A stretch of 64,000 nucleotides of DNA, from contig NSGV01000003.1 in the NCBI GenBank assembly GCA_002300355.1, positions 930,001 through 994,000 on the forward strand, written 5' to 3'. A program made the position numbers and the translations under genes. Position 1 is the stretch's first letter, and every line of letters starts with the position of its first letter. Of the stretch, positions 1 through 7,061 are shown in pieces. The notes under the pieces were generated by a model that was not told where the DNA came from, ran no database searches, and saw only the letters and a list, made by a program, of their open reading frames with translations. The DNA is from Streptomyces sp. TLI_235 (lineage in GTDB: Bacteria; Actinomycetota; Actinomycetes; Streptomycetales; Streptomycetaceae).

Positions 1-808
1 CGGTGAGGCGGCGGGTCATGAGGCCGATCATGGCGACGTGGACCATGGCTTCCGAGCGGGCCGGGAGTGCCTCGTAGTCGCGGGCCAGGCGCCGGGGGTT
101 CATGAGCCAGCCGAAGGTGCGCTCGACGATCCATCTGCGGGGCTGGACGACGAATCCCCTGGTGGTGGGGTCGCGTCGGACGATCTCGAGGTCGATGCCG
201 AGAGTGGCGGCGTGTTCGACGACGGCGTTCTTGTAGCCCATGTCGGCCCAGGCCTTGCGGACGGTGGGGTGCTCGGCCGCGACGGCGGTCAGCAGCTGTC
301 GGCCGGCGGTGCCGTCCTGGACGCTCGCGGCGGTGACCAGCACCACGAGCAGCAGGCCGATCGTGTCGGTGACGATGTTGCGTTTCCTACCGACGATCCG
401 CTTCCCGACATCGGCGCCCTGGCCAGCGACAGGGACGTTCGTGGAGGTCTTGATGCTCTGCGAGTCGATGATGCACGCAGTGGGTTCCGGATCGCGGCCC
501 TCGGCGGTGCGGACCAGCCGCCGGAGAAGGCCATTGAGCTGCTCGAACACTCCTTCCTTCTGCCAGCGGGCGAAGTAGGCGTAGACCGTCTCCCAGGGCG
601 GGTAGTCGTGGGGGAGGTAGCGCCAGGGGATGCCGGTGCGGTCGACGTAGAGGATCGCATCGAGGAGGTCGCGCAGCTCGTGCCCGGGAGGCCGACCGAA
701 CGCCAGGGCGCGTCCGGTGCGGGCTCGGCGCCAGGCGGTGAGGGTGGGTTTGACCAGGGCCCAGCGGGCGTCGGACAGGTCGCTCGGATACGGTCGACGA
801 TCCGTCAT
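1..808 (-). CDS. IS5-family transposase (3' end outside window)
   Basis: DDE transposase of IS-A, complete in the other copy at 9160-9999 (279 aa). The ATG lies at 808-806 and the last 10 or so codons fall outside the window. The protein starts with the IS5-type N-terminal domain (SDARWALVEP). It carries the catalytic acidic motifs IIDSQSIK, ADMGYKN and the terminal VERTFGW. It catalyses cut-and-paste transposition of IS-A. Nothing in the visible part is broken. Confidence 0.9.
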   Translation of the reverse strand, partial: MTDRRPYPSDLSDARWALVKPTLTAWRRARTGRALAFGRPPGHELRDLLDAILYVDRTGIPWRYLPHDYPPWETVYAYFARWQKEGVFEQLNGLLRRLVRTAEGRDPEPTACIIDSQSIKTSTNVPVAGQGADVGKRIVGRKRNIVTDTIGLLLVVLVTAASVQDGTAGRQLLTAVAAEHPTVRKAWADMGYKNAVVEHAATLGIDLEIVRRDPTTRGFVVQPRRWIVERTFGWLMNPRRLARDYEALPARSEAMVHVAMIGLMTRRLT

Positions 809-1040
809 GATGACGGCATGCTGCGGAATCTCGCTTCCGCCCAGAGGCAGCGGAACTCAGGGGACAACTGTGGTCCAGCCAGGCTTCCTGGGATGAGACA
901 GGACGATGTACACAGTTCCGGCGGACATTCGTGTAACGGCGGCACTCCTGTCACCAGAGCCCCAAGCGTCACCGAAAGCGAGCAGTCTGGGCGCCTCGAA
1001 AACCGGCATAAGCCGGCCCACGTAAGGGCAAAACGCCCAG
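1..1040 (-). mobile_element. IS5-family insertion sequence IS-A, left copy (cut by window edge)
   Basis: This is the inverted twin of the element at 8928-10027. Compared with that 1100-bp copy, about 60 bp at the transposase 3' side lie outside the window. The visible end reads ...aaaacgcccag at 1040, which matches the terminal ctgggcgttt of the other copy. TTA follows at 1041-1043; a 3-bp TNA duplication is common in several IS5 subgroups. The two copies differ very little: one C/T difference was seen in the non-coding end. This suggests recent movement. With the right copy it brackets 1041-8927 in the manner of a composite transposon. Confidence 0.9.
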
Positions 1041-1061
1041 TTACTGATCGTTTCAGAATGA
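1041..1061. repeat. TTA plus 18-bp copy of the IS-B right terminus, inverted
   Basis: Bases 1044-1061 are the exact reverse complement of the 18 bp that end IS-B at 8907-8924 (tcattctgaaacgatcag). In both places IS-A follows after three bases: TTA here, which reads TAA in the orientation of the other copy, and TTA at 8925-8927. The match stops after 18 bp. Either IS-A selected the same target twice next to IS-B-type ends, or recombination duplicated the junction. Confidence 0.75.
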
Positions 1062-1160
1062 ACTGCTACGGCGGTCGCTGAGTGGGTGTCCGCGGCGGTC
1101 ATCGTGGCGGTCCCAGTCCCTGCACGGTTCACGTCAGCGGCCCTGGCTATCGTCCATGTC

Positions 1161-1742
1161 ATGGCCTCAAGCGATCATCTGCTCGACCTAATCCAGGGCA
1201 CGCCGGACATCCGCGGGCTGCTGCGGGCGTCCTTCGAGTTCGACATCGAGCGTAAGGAGTGCGGTGCCGGCCTGAAGCTTGCCTCGGGCGCGCCGTTGGA
1301 GCCGATCGCAGGGGATTTCACAGGCGGGGCGTACTTCCTGTGCACCGAGGAAGGCGGCCGCCGACCGGTGGTGTTCGCGAGCTCCGAAGGGGAGGGAGGG
1401 CTGATCGCCGACGATCTGGCGGACGCGCTGGAGATCATCATCGGGTTGCAGTGGCGGGACTGCCTGAGCTTCTCCGGCAGTGGCGACCTGGAGGTCATGC
1501 TGGCTTCCGCCCAGCATCTTGAGAGGTATCTGGCCAGGGACAATCCGGAGATCGCCGAAGAGCGCGCTCGGGTGGCTGCGGGTCTGTCACTGCGTGTCCT
1601 TCCTGTCCCCGACCTTGTCATCCGCCTTGAGGAGGCCGCGTCAAGGACCGAACCTCACTACGTGGTGGTCACCGACGACGGGGACGTCTACGACCCGCTG
1701 TTCGGCGAGTACTCGGAACCACGGCACGGTGGCTGGCGCTGA
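1161..1742 (+). CDS. Hypothetical protein, 193 aa, trapped between IS elements
   Basis: I do not recognise this family. The frame is open from 1086, but the ATG at 1161 gives the more natural start (MASSDHLLDLIQ). The protein is acidic and looks globular, with no signal peptide or membrane segment. It ends in a tyrosine/aspartate-rich stretch (YDPLFGEYSEPRHGGWR). The block GGAYFLCTEEGGRRPVVF followed by a helical region loosely recalls SUKH/SMI1-type immunity proteins, but this is only an impression. It is the only non-transposition gene between the two inverted IS-A copies, so it may be cargo or a chromosomal survivor. Its function is unknown. Confidence 0.55.
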   Translation: MASSDHLLDLIQGTPDIRGLLRASFEFDIERKECGAGLKLASGAPLEPIAGDFTGGAYFLCTEEGGRRPVVFASSEGEGGLIADDLADALEIIIGLQWRDCLSFSGSGDLEVMLASAQHLERYLARDNPEIAEERARVAAGLSLRVLPVPDLVIRLEEAASRTEPHYVVVTDDGDVYDPLFGEYSEPRHGGWR

Positions 1743-2094
1743 TTCGGACGGATTCCCGATCGTTCGAGACGTCGACCATGGCAGCTCCATTGGCATCTGC
1801 CGGCGGGTCTCGGCAGACTCTGCGCCCATGTCCGCTGATCTCGTTCCTGATGACCTGTGGGTACGCATAGCTCCGCTTCTTCCCACGCGGCCTGCCCGGC
1901 GCCATCGGCACCCCGGGCGGCTGCCGGTATCGGACCGCGTGGCACTGGCCGGCATCATCTACGTGTTGCGAAAGGGAGTTGCCTGGCGAGATCTCGGCGA
2001 CGGGTGAAAACTGACCGCTGAACGGCGGATCAACGGTGACCCACCTCGCGATCGTCTGATCATCCTGATCTTCATTGAGGGTCAGGAGGAGAGG

Positions 2095-3363
2095 GTGATT
2101 TCCGTGGAGGACTGGGCTGAGATCCGTCGGCTGCACCGGGCCGAGCACCTGCCGATCCGGGCGATCGCCCGGCACCTGGGCATCTCGAAGAACACGGTGA
2201 AGCGGGCCCTGGCCACCGACCGGCCGCCGGTCTACCAGCGCCCGCTGAAGGGATCGGCGGTGGACGCGGTCGAGCCGGCCATCCGCGAGCTGCTGAAGCA
2301 GACCCCGACGATGCCCGCGACCGTCATCGCCGAGCGGATCGGGTGGGAGCGCGGGATGACGATCCTCAAGGAACGCGTGCGCGAGCTGCGGCCGGCCTAT
2401 CTCCCGGTGGACCCCGTCTCGCGGACGCTCTATGAGCCCGGCGGGCTCGCGCAGTGCGACCTGTGGTTTCCCGCCGTGGACATCCCGCTCGGCTACGGCC
2501 AGTGCGGACGGCCCCCGGTGCTGGTCATCGTGTCCGGGTATTCGCGGGTGATCACCGCCCGGATGCTGCCCTCCCGGCAGAGTGGCGACCTGATCGACGG
2601 CCACTGGCGCCTGCTCGCCGACGGCTGGGGAGCGGTCCCGAAGACACTGGTCTGGGACAACGAGGCCGGAGTCGGCAAAGGTCGTCTGACCAGTGAGTTC
2701 GCCGCGTTCGCCGGCCTGCTCGCGGTCAAGGTCCACCTCTGTCGGCCCCGAGATCCGGAGGCGAAGGGCCTGGTCGAGCGGGCCAACGGCTACCTGGAGA
2801 CGAGTTTCCTGCCCGGCCGTGTCTTCACGGGCCCCGACGACTTCAACACCCAGCTGACGGCCTGGCTGCAGATCGCCAACCGCCGGCAGCACCGCTCGAT
2901 CGGCGCCCGCCCGGTGGACCGCTGGGAGGCCGACCGCGCCGCGATGCTGCAGGTCCCGCCCGTCTCACCGCCGCACTGGTGGCGTTTCCACACCCGCATC
3001 GGCCGCGACCACTACATCCGCGTCGACACCAACGACTACTCGGTCCATCCCCGTGCCATCGGCCACCGCGTTATGGTCCGTGCCGACACCGAGGAGATCA
3101 CCGTCACCGCCGGCAACGACATCGTGGCCCGCCACAGCCGTTGCTGGGCCAGACACCAGACCCTGACCGATCCCGAGCACGCCGCCGCGGCCAACGTCAT
3201 GCGCGGCGAGGTCATCCACCAGCAGGCCGCCCGCGCGCATGCCGCCCGCGCCGCGCTCCTGGCCCCGGACAGTCTCGGCATCGAGGTCGAACAGCGCGAA
3301 CTGGGCTCCTATGACCGCATGTTCACCCTCATCGAAGGCGGCGCCGGCAAGGAGGACACCTGA
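2095..3363 (+). CDS. istA: IS21-family transposase IstA
   Basis: The protein has 422 aa. The GTG at 2095 follows an aggagagg ribosome binding site. An N-terminal helix-turn-helix (about residues 5-40, IRAIARHLGISKNTVKRAL) precedes a retroviral-integrase-like DDE core with candidate acidic residues D122 (QCDLWF), D188 (VWDNEAG) and E228 (EAKGLVERAN). A C-terminal beta domain of the Mu type follows (YIRVDTNDYSVHP). Its TGA overlaps the istB ATG (TGATG), the usual translational coupling. istA is intact but its partner istB is split, so transposition would need IstB from elsewhere. Confidence 0.92.
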   Translation: MISVEDWAEIRRLHRAEHLPIRAIARHLGISKNTVKRALATDRPPVYQRPLKGSAVDAVEPAIRELLKQTPTMPATVIAERIGWERGMTILKERVRELRPAYLPVDPVSRTLYEPGGLAQCDLWFPAVDIPLGYGQCGRPPVLVIVSGYSRVITARMLPSRQSGDLIDGHWRLLADGWGAVPKTLVWDNEAGVGKGRLTSEFAAFAGLLAVKVHLCRPRDPEAKGLVERANGYLETSFLPGRVFTGPDDFNTQLTAWLQIANRRQHRSIGARPVDRWEADRAAMLQVPPVSPPHWWRFHTRIGRDHYIRVDTNDYSVHPRAIGHRVMVRADTEEITVTAGNDIVARHSRCWARHQTLTDPEHAAAANVMRGEVIHQQAARAHAARAALLAPDSLGIEVEQRELGSYDRMFTLIEGGAGKEDT

Positions 3364-5747
3364 TGGCCCGCACTGCTTCGAACACTACGGCCGGCACGAC
3401 GAAGCCGGACGGACAGACGTCCCACACCGGCCGGCAGACCGCCGCCGACCTGGCGTTCCTCGCCCGCGCGATGAAGGCTCCCGCGCTGCTGGACGCCGCC
3501 GAGCGCCTGGCGGAGCGCGCCCGCACCGAGTCCTGGACCCACACCGAGTACCTGGTCGCCTGCCTGCAGCGCGAGGTCTCCGCCCGTGACAGCCACGGCG
3601 GCGAGGGCCGCATCCGCGCCGCCCGCTTCCCCGCGGTCAAGACCATCGAGGAACTCGATGTCGCCCATCTGCGGGGTCTGACGCGCCAACAGCTCGGTCA
3701 CCTGGGAACATTGGACTTCATAGCGGCCAGGGAGAACGCCGTTTTTCTGGGGCCGCCAGGCACCGGCAAGACGCACCTGGCCACCGGCCTCGCGGTGAGG
3801 GCCTGCCAGGCCGGCCACCGGGTCGCGTTCGCCACCGCCGCCCAGTGGGTCGACCGCCTCGCCGCAGCCCACCAGGCCGGCCGGCTCCAGGAGGAGCTGG
3901 TCAAGCTCGGCCGCTACCCGCTGATCGTGATCGATGAGGTCGGCTACATCCCGTTCGAGTCTGAGGCGGCGAACCTGTTCTTCCAGCTCGTCTCGAACCG
4001 CTACGAGAGGGCCAGCGTGATCGTCACCTCGAACAAGCCCTTCGGACGGTGGGGAGAGACCTTCGGCGACGAGACCGTCGCCGCCGCCATGATCGACCGG
4101 CTCGTCCACCACGCCGAGGTCCACTCCACCAACGGAACGCAGACGGTCTTCGCTGGACGGTGTGGGACGGAGGGGGCTGGTCTCGGGTCGCGTGGGCTCG
4201 GCCGGTGGTTCGTCGAGCGGGATCCGTAGGCGGATCTTCACTTGCCAGCCGCTCACCTCGATCTCTTCGACGGCCAGGCGGAGTAGGGCCTGCTGCTGCT
4301 CGAAGTCGAGGGCGTCGAGGCCTGCGAGTACACGTTGCGCGAAGTCGTCCAATCTGTGTTGCAGTTGGCCGGCCTGCGCGAGTTCGTGGCGGCGTGCGGT
4401 GAGTTCCCCCCGGCGCCGGGCCAGGTCGCTGCGGCGGTGTTCGAGGCCGGTGGCGCGACGCTGCAGCTCGGGCAGGTCGATCAGTGCGGCCTGGTAGAGG
4501 TCGGCCAGTCGGCCGCGCTCGGCCTGGGCGGCGGTGAGCTTGCGGTCGAGACCTGCCAGTTCGCGGTCCAGCAGCTCGGCGTTGCCGGCCCGCTCCGCGG
4601 TGGCCTGCTCGCCGGCCAGGAGGACGTCGGGACGCAGGAGGGCCTGGCGGACCTCGCTGAAGACGAAGGCGTCCAGTGCGTCGGCTCGGATGTTGCGTTC
4701 GGGGCAGCGGCGGTCGCTGCCGCCGGCGCGGATCGGGTCGTGGTTGCGGCAGTGGTAGTAGCGGTGCCAGGTGCCGTTGCGCCCGCGCATCTTGTGGCAG
4801 TTGGTGCCCACGTGGCAGGAGCCGCACTTCACCAGGCCGCGCAGCAGCCACTGGCCGGGCTCGGTGCGGCGGGGGCTCCACTGGCTGTTGTCGTAGGTGA
4901 CCCGGCTGACAGCGGCGAAGGTCTCCTCGGAGACGATGGCGGGCACCGCGATGGCGATCCACTCCTCGCGGGGCCGGGGGATCTGCCGGTGGCGGTGTCC
5001 TGGCTTGGGGTTGGGGACCGCCTCGGTGCGGTTGAAGTAGACCCGGCCGATGTAGGCCTCGTTGTGCAGGAGGCGGCCCAGGGTGGATGTGCCCCAGGTG
5101 CCGTTGCCGCTCCTGGGGGTGGGGACCTGGTCCGCGGCCAGGCCGCGGGCGATCTGCCGCATCGACAGGCCCCGCTCGGTGTAGTCGCGGAAGATCCGTC
5201 GCACCACCGCCGCCTCCGGCTCGAAGACCTCCAGGTGCGCGGGCAGCTCGTGGTCGCGCGGGATCCGCCGGTAGCCGTAGGGCGCCCGCCAGGACAACAC
5301 CTCACCGGCCCGGGAGCGGAAGAGCTTGCCGCGCCGGTACCGCTCGGCGATCTTCGCCCGCTCGTACTCGGCGATCACTCCCTGGATCTGGGTCAACAAG
5401 GTGGCCTGCGGATCGTCTGTGATCGGCGGCGCATCGGTGAAGCACACCTTCACCCGCAGGCGGGCCAGTTCGTCCAGGACGACGACCTGGTAGGCGTAGA
5501 CGCGGGCCAGCCGGTCCGGGGACAGGCACCACACCCGGGCGAACAGGCCCGCCTCGGCGGCGTCCCGTAGTGCATCCAGACCGGGTCGGTCCAGTCGGGC
5601 GCCCGAGCAGCCGTCGTCGGTGAACTCCGCGACCAGGTCGTCGCCCTCAGCCGCGACCCGCTCTCGCAGCACGGCCAGTTGGGAGCCGATTGTGCCGCGG
5701 GCCTGCTGGCCCTCGGTGGACACCCGCGCGTAGAGCGCCGCCCTCAC
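3309..5747 (-). CDS. Large serine recombinase (transposase/integrase) of the 2.69-kb element
   Basis: The GTG at 5747 overlaps the stop of the upstream gene (GTGA). The catalytic resolvase domain is N-terminal, with YARVST holding the likely nucleophile Ser10 and LSPDRLAR downstream. A recombinase domain follows (RRIFRDYTERGLSMRQIA), then a zinc-ribbon region with CGSC, HCRNHDP and RRCPERN, a long coiled coil (ELLDRELAGLDRKL onwards), and a C-terminal beta tail. Only about 540 codons lie within the element. No stop codon occurs before the element end at 4127. The frame therefore runs out through antisense istB to a stop at 3309, adding about 271 codons of non-native sequence. The family cuts and rejoins DNA at a 2-bp core, which fits the GA found at both ends of the element. 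Confidence 0.85.
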   Translation of the reverse strand: MRAALYARVSTEGQQARGTIGSQLAVLRERVAAEGDDLVAEFTDDGCSGARLDRPGLDALRDAAEAGLFARVWCLSPDRLARVYAYQVVVLDELARLRVKVCFTDAPPITDDPQATLLTQIQGVIAEYERAKIAERYRRGKLFRSRAGEVLSWRAPYGYRRIPRDHELPAHLEVFEPEAAVVRRIFRDYTERGLSMRQIARGLAADQVPTPRSGNGTWGTSTLGRLLHNEAYIGRVYFNRTEAVPNPKPGHRHRQIPRPREEWIAIAVPAIVSEETFAAVSRVTYDNSQWSPRRTEPGQWLLRGLVKCGSCHVGTNCHKMRGRNGTWHRYYHCRNHDPIRAGGSDRRCPERNIRADALDAFVFSEVRQALLRPDVLLAGEQATAERAGNAELLDRELAGLDRKLTAAQAERGRLADLYQAALIDLPELQRRATGLEHRRSDLARRRGELTARRHELAQAGQLQHRLDDFAQRVLAGLDALDFEQQQALLRLAVEEIEVSGWQVKIRLRIPLDEPPAEPTRPETSPLRPTPSSEDRLRSVGGVDLGVVDEPVDHGGGDGLVAEGLSPPSEGLVRGDDHAGPLVAVRDELEEQVRRLRLERDVADLIDHDQRVAAELDQLLLEPAGLVGCGEAVDPLGGGGERDPVAGLAGPHREAGGQVRLAGAWRPQKNGVLPGRYEVQCSQVTELLARQTPQMGDIEFLDGLDRGEAGGADAALAAVAVTGGDLALQAGDQVLGVGPGLGAGALRQALGGVQQRGSLHRAGEERQVGGGLPAGVGRLSVRLRRAGRSVRSSAGHQVSSLPAPPSMRVNMRS
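4125..4141. repeat. Left end of the serine-recombinase element: core TC plus 15-bp inverted repeat
   Basis: Core TC at 4125-4126 is followed by caccaacggaacgca. In a circular intermediate with one core, this end and the other end (6804-6820) would form a 32-bp near-perfect palindrome with GA at its centre. Serine recombinases typically act at such attachment sites. The last recombinase codons are read through this repeat. Confidence 0.85.
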
Positions 5748-6085
5748 CGCGCCCACCGCCCCGACCCGTCGCTCCGGCCGGCATCGAGTCGACCGGCCGC
5801 CTCCAGCAGCACCGCGACGACCGCGGCGAGAGTATCCAGGCGCGGATCGTGGTGCGGACTCCACGCGGGCCGCCGGGCGCCCACCAGCTCGGCCTGCAAC
5901 GCACACTCTCCGTGAGGCCAGACAATCAGGCCGGCCAGCCCGCGGCGTGCGAAGCGGGTTGCAGCCAGCGAGGACGGCGGCCGCCCGTGCTCGATCACGT
6001 GCGCCCGCAGCAGCTCGTACTCGGCCTGCGCAGGCTCGCCGGGCAGGAGGAACCAACCGCACTGCGCGGGCCAGGAGGGGCTCAT
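5744..6085 (-). CDS. Small protein of the serine-recombinase element, 113 aa
   Basis: The ATG at 6085 overlaps the TGA of the upstream gene (ATGA), and its own TGA overlaps the recombinase GTG, so the three genes are translationally coupled. The N-terminal stretch WFLLPGEPAQAEYELLRAHV is clearly related to FFLAQDKVQVKYEMLRAHA in the neighbouring 142-aa protein, followed by the same RxG-L spacing. The two are probably duplicated DNA-binding or accessory proteins. No catalytic motif is visible. A role in directing or regulating the recombinase is inferred from position only. Confidence 0.75.
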   Translation of the reverse strand: MSPSWPAQCGWFLLPGEPAQAEYELLRAHVIEHGRPPSSLAATRFARRGLAGLIVWPHGECALQAELVGARRPAWSPHHDPRLDTLAAVVAVLLEAAGRLDAGRSDGSGRWAR

Positions 6086-6510
6086 CGCCGCCGGATCCGT
6101 TCCACTGTGCGGCGGTGCAGCAGCACCCCGAACCGCCGTTCCACCTCGCCGGCCAGCACCGCGCCGGAGGCCTCCGGCGCCGCGGCGCGCAGGAACTCGG
6201 CGATGTCCTCGGTGACCTTCAGCGGGCCGCGCCGTCCGGGCCTCCCGTCCATCAGACCGGTCATGCCCGTCTCCTCGAACGCCGTCTTGACCAGGTAGAA
6301 CCCGGACCGCGAGTAGCCGTGGGCCGCCGCGGCAGCACTCGCGCTCCAGTCCTCGACCGCATGCGCGCGCAGCATCTCGTACTTGACCTGGACCTTGTCC
6401 TGGGCGAGGAAGAACCCGCCACTGCGGAACAGCGGCGCGCTGACCGTGTGCGCCTGCGGGTGCATCAGCCCCGACGCTTCCAGGACCTTCAGCCTCGTCA
6501 ACTCGCTCAT
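6082..6510 (-). CDS. Helix-turn-helix protein of the serine-recombinase element, 142 aa
   Basis: First gene of the three-gene operon, starting at the ATG at 6510. Residues about 35-75 share the pattern F-L-x5-Q-x2-YE-LRAH with the downstream 113-aa protein. The middle (AAHGYSRSGFYLVKTAFEETGMTGLMDGRPGRRGP) resembles the helix-turn-helix N-terminal regions of IS481/IS630-type transposases. The C-terminal part (EVERRFGVLLHRRTVERIRR) looks like a second DNA-binding helix pair. It has no DDE catalytic domain, so it is probably an accessory DNA-binding protein or repressor of the element. Confidence 0.75.
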   Translation of the reverse strand: MSELTRLKVLEASGLMHPQAHTVSAPLFRSGGFFLAQDKVQVKYEMLRAHAVEDWSASAAAAAHGYSRSGFYLVKTAFEETGMTGLMDGRPGRRGPLKVTEDIAEFLRAAAPEASGAVLAGEVERRFGVLLHRRTVERIRRR

Positions 6511-6818
6511 CGCACCAGCCTCCTACCGCGGACGGTAGGACGGCCGTCCCCGCGTGTCGACAGTTTCCCGCCGCATGCTCCCAATGCGCCCCATCGGCCG
6601 ACGGCGCACGCCCCGCAGTTGAGGGGAAACGCCCCCTCGCAGGGCTCTTCGACGGCATAGCCCGCTGGACAGGGCGGTGACGATCACTGCACATCGGGGA
6701 CTCCCTCCACAATGGGCCGACGCAGGCGTCGGCGGTGGTCAGGGTGCAGATACAGACCTTCCACCGGCCCGCCGGAGTCCAGGGTGACCGTCAGATACAG
6801 CTTTGCGTTCCGTTGGTG
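6511..6818 (-). other. Leader region of the serine-recombinase element, with an open 44-codon tail
   Basis: No independent gene is evident here. The stretch should hold the promoter of the three-gene operon. On the minus strand, 6818-6684 is open for 44 codons (starting HQRNAKLYLTVTLDSGGPV) and ends at TGA 6686-6684. This frame is exactly the one that the stopless recombinase would enter if the element closed into a circle through one GA core. Confidence 0.6.
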
Positions 6819-6820
6819 TC
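6804..6820. repeat. Right end of the serine-recombinase element: 15-bp inverted repeat plus core TC
   Basis: tgcgttccgttggtg at 6804-6818 is the exact complement of the left end and is followed by TC at 6819-6820. Directly after it the istB reading frame resumes with the codons for LKGESYR. Position and symmetry define the element boundary to the base. Confidence 0.85.
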
Positions 6821-7061
6821 CCTCAAGGGCGAGTCCTACCGCATGCGGGGCCGCGAACTCGGTCGCGTCCCCACCACCGACAACGACTGAGCACGAGCAC
6901 CGACGACGCGAGGGTCAGAACTCAACCGCCCAAACTGGGTCACGGTTCAGCCGCCGCCGACACGAGACGTGCCTGCCCAGGTCGTGGGCTGTTCGGGGGT
7001 GACGGCCTGGCGGCGTCTGCGGGACTGGACTGTCAATCCCCTGGGAGCGTAGAGACCTTCC

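Larger units (their letters stand above)
4127..6818 (-). mobile_element. Compact serine-recombinase transposon inserted in istB
   Basis: The element is 2692 bp. Its ends are perfect 15-bp inverted repeats (caccaacggaacgca at 4127-4141, complement at 6804-6818). TC dinucleotides flank it at 4125-4126 and 6819-6820, which read GA on the strand of the recombinase gene. Deleting the element and one TC restores istB in frame. It carries three genes in one direction, each overlapping the next by 4 nt (ATGA, then GTGA). Tn4451-type elements moved by TnpX also use duplicated GA cores, but they are larger and carry other cargo. I know of no named family with this exact gene set. Confidence 0.85.
3363..6890 (+). 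pseudogene. istB: IS21 helper ATPase IstB, interrupted by a serine-recombinase element
   Basis: The coding pieces are 3363-4126 and 6821-6890. Joined, they give exactly 834 nt, or 277 aa plus stop, reading AEVHSLKGESYRMRGRELGR across the repaired site. The first piece has the Walker A motif GPPGTGKTH (about residue 131) and Walker B LIVIDEVGYIPF, plus the IstB C-terminal signature TSNKPFGRWGE. IstB is an AAA+ ATPase that helps IstA select target DNA. In the present sequence the frame from 3363 continues into the insert and stops at 4229, replacing the last 23 residues with foreign sequence. The ATPase core is whole, so residual activity cannot be excluded. Confidence 0.92.
1992..6962 (+). mobile_element. 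IS21-family insertion sequence, itself interrupted
   Basis: The ends are inverted repeats: tctcggcgacgggtga at 1992 and the complement of tgtcggcggcggctga ending at 6962. They are flanked by CGAGA at 1987-1991 and 6963-6967. Removing the element and one CGAGA restores the IS-B transposase frame. Internal terminal repeats occur on both sides (around 2029-2043 and 6935-6949, sharing a gtgaccca core), as is usual for IS21 elements. Subtracting the serine-recombinase insert leaves 2277 bp, a normal length for the family. It encodes istA and the interrupted istB. Confidence 0.9.

Noticed and set aside
5748-6062. N-terminal extension of the recombinase to an ATG at 6062
   Set aside because: The extra 105 residues are Arg/Ala/Gly-rich and overlap the 113-aa gene in another frame. 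The GTG at 5747 with its 4-nt overlap and the YARVST spacing is the better start.
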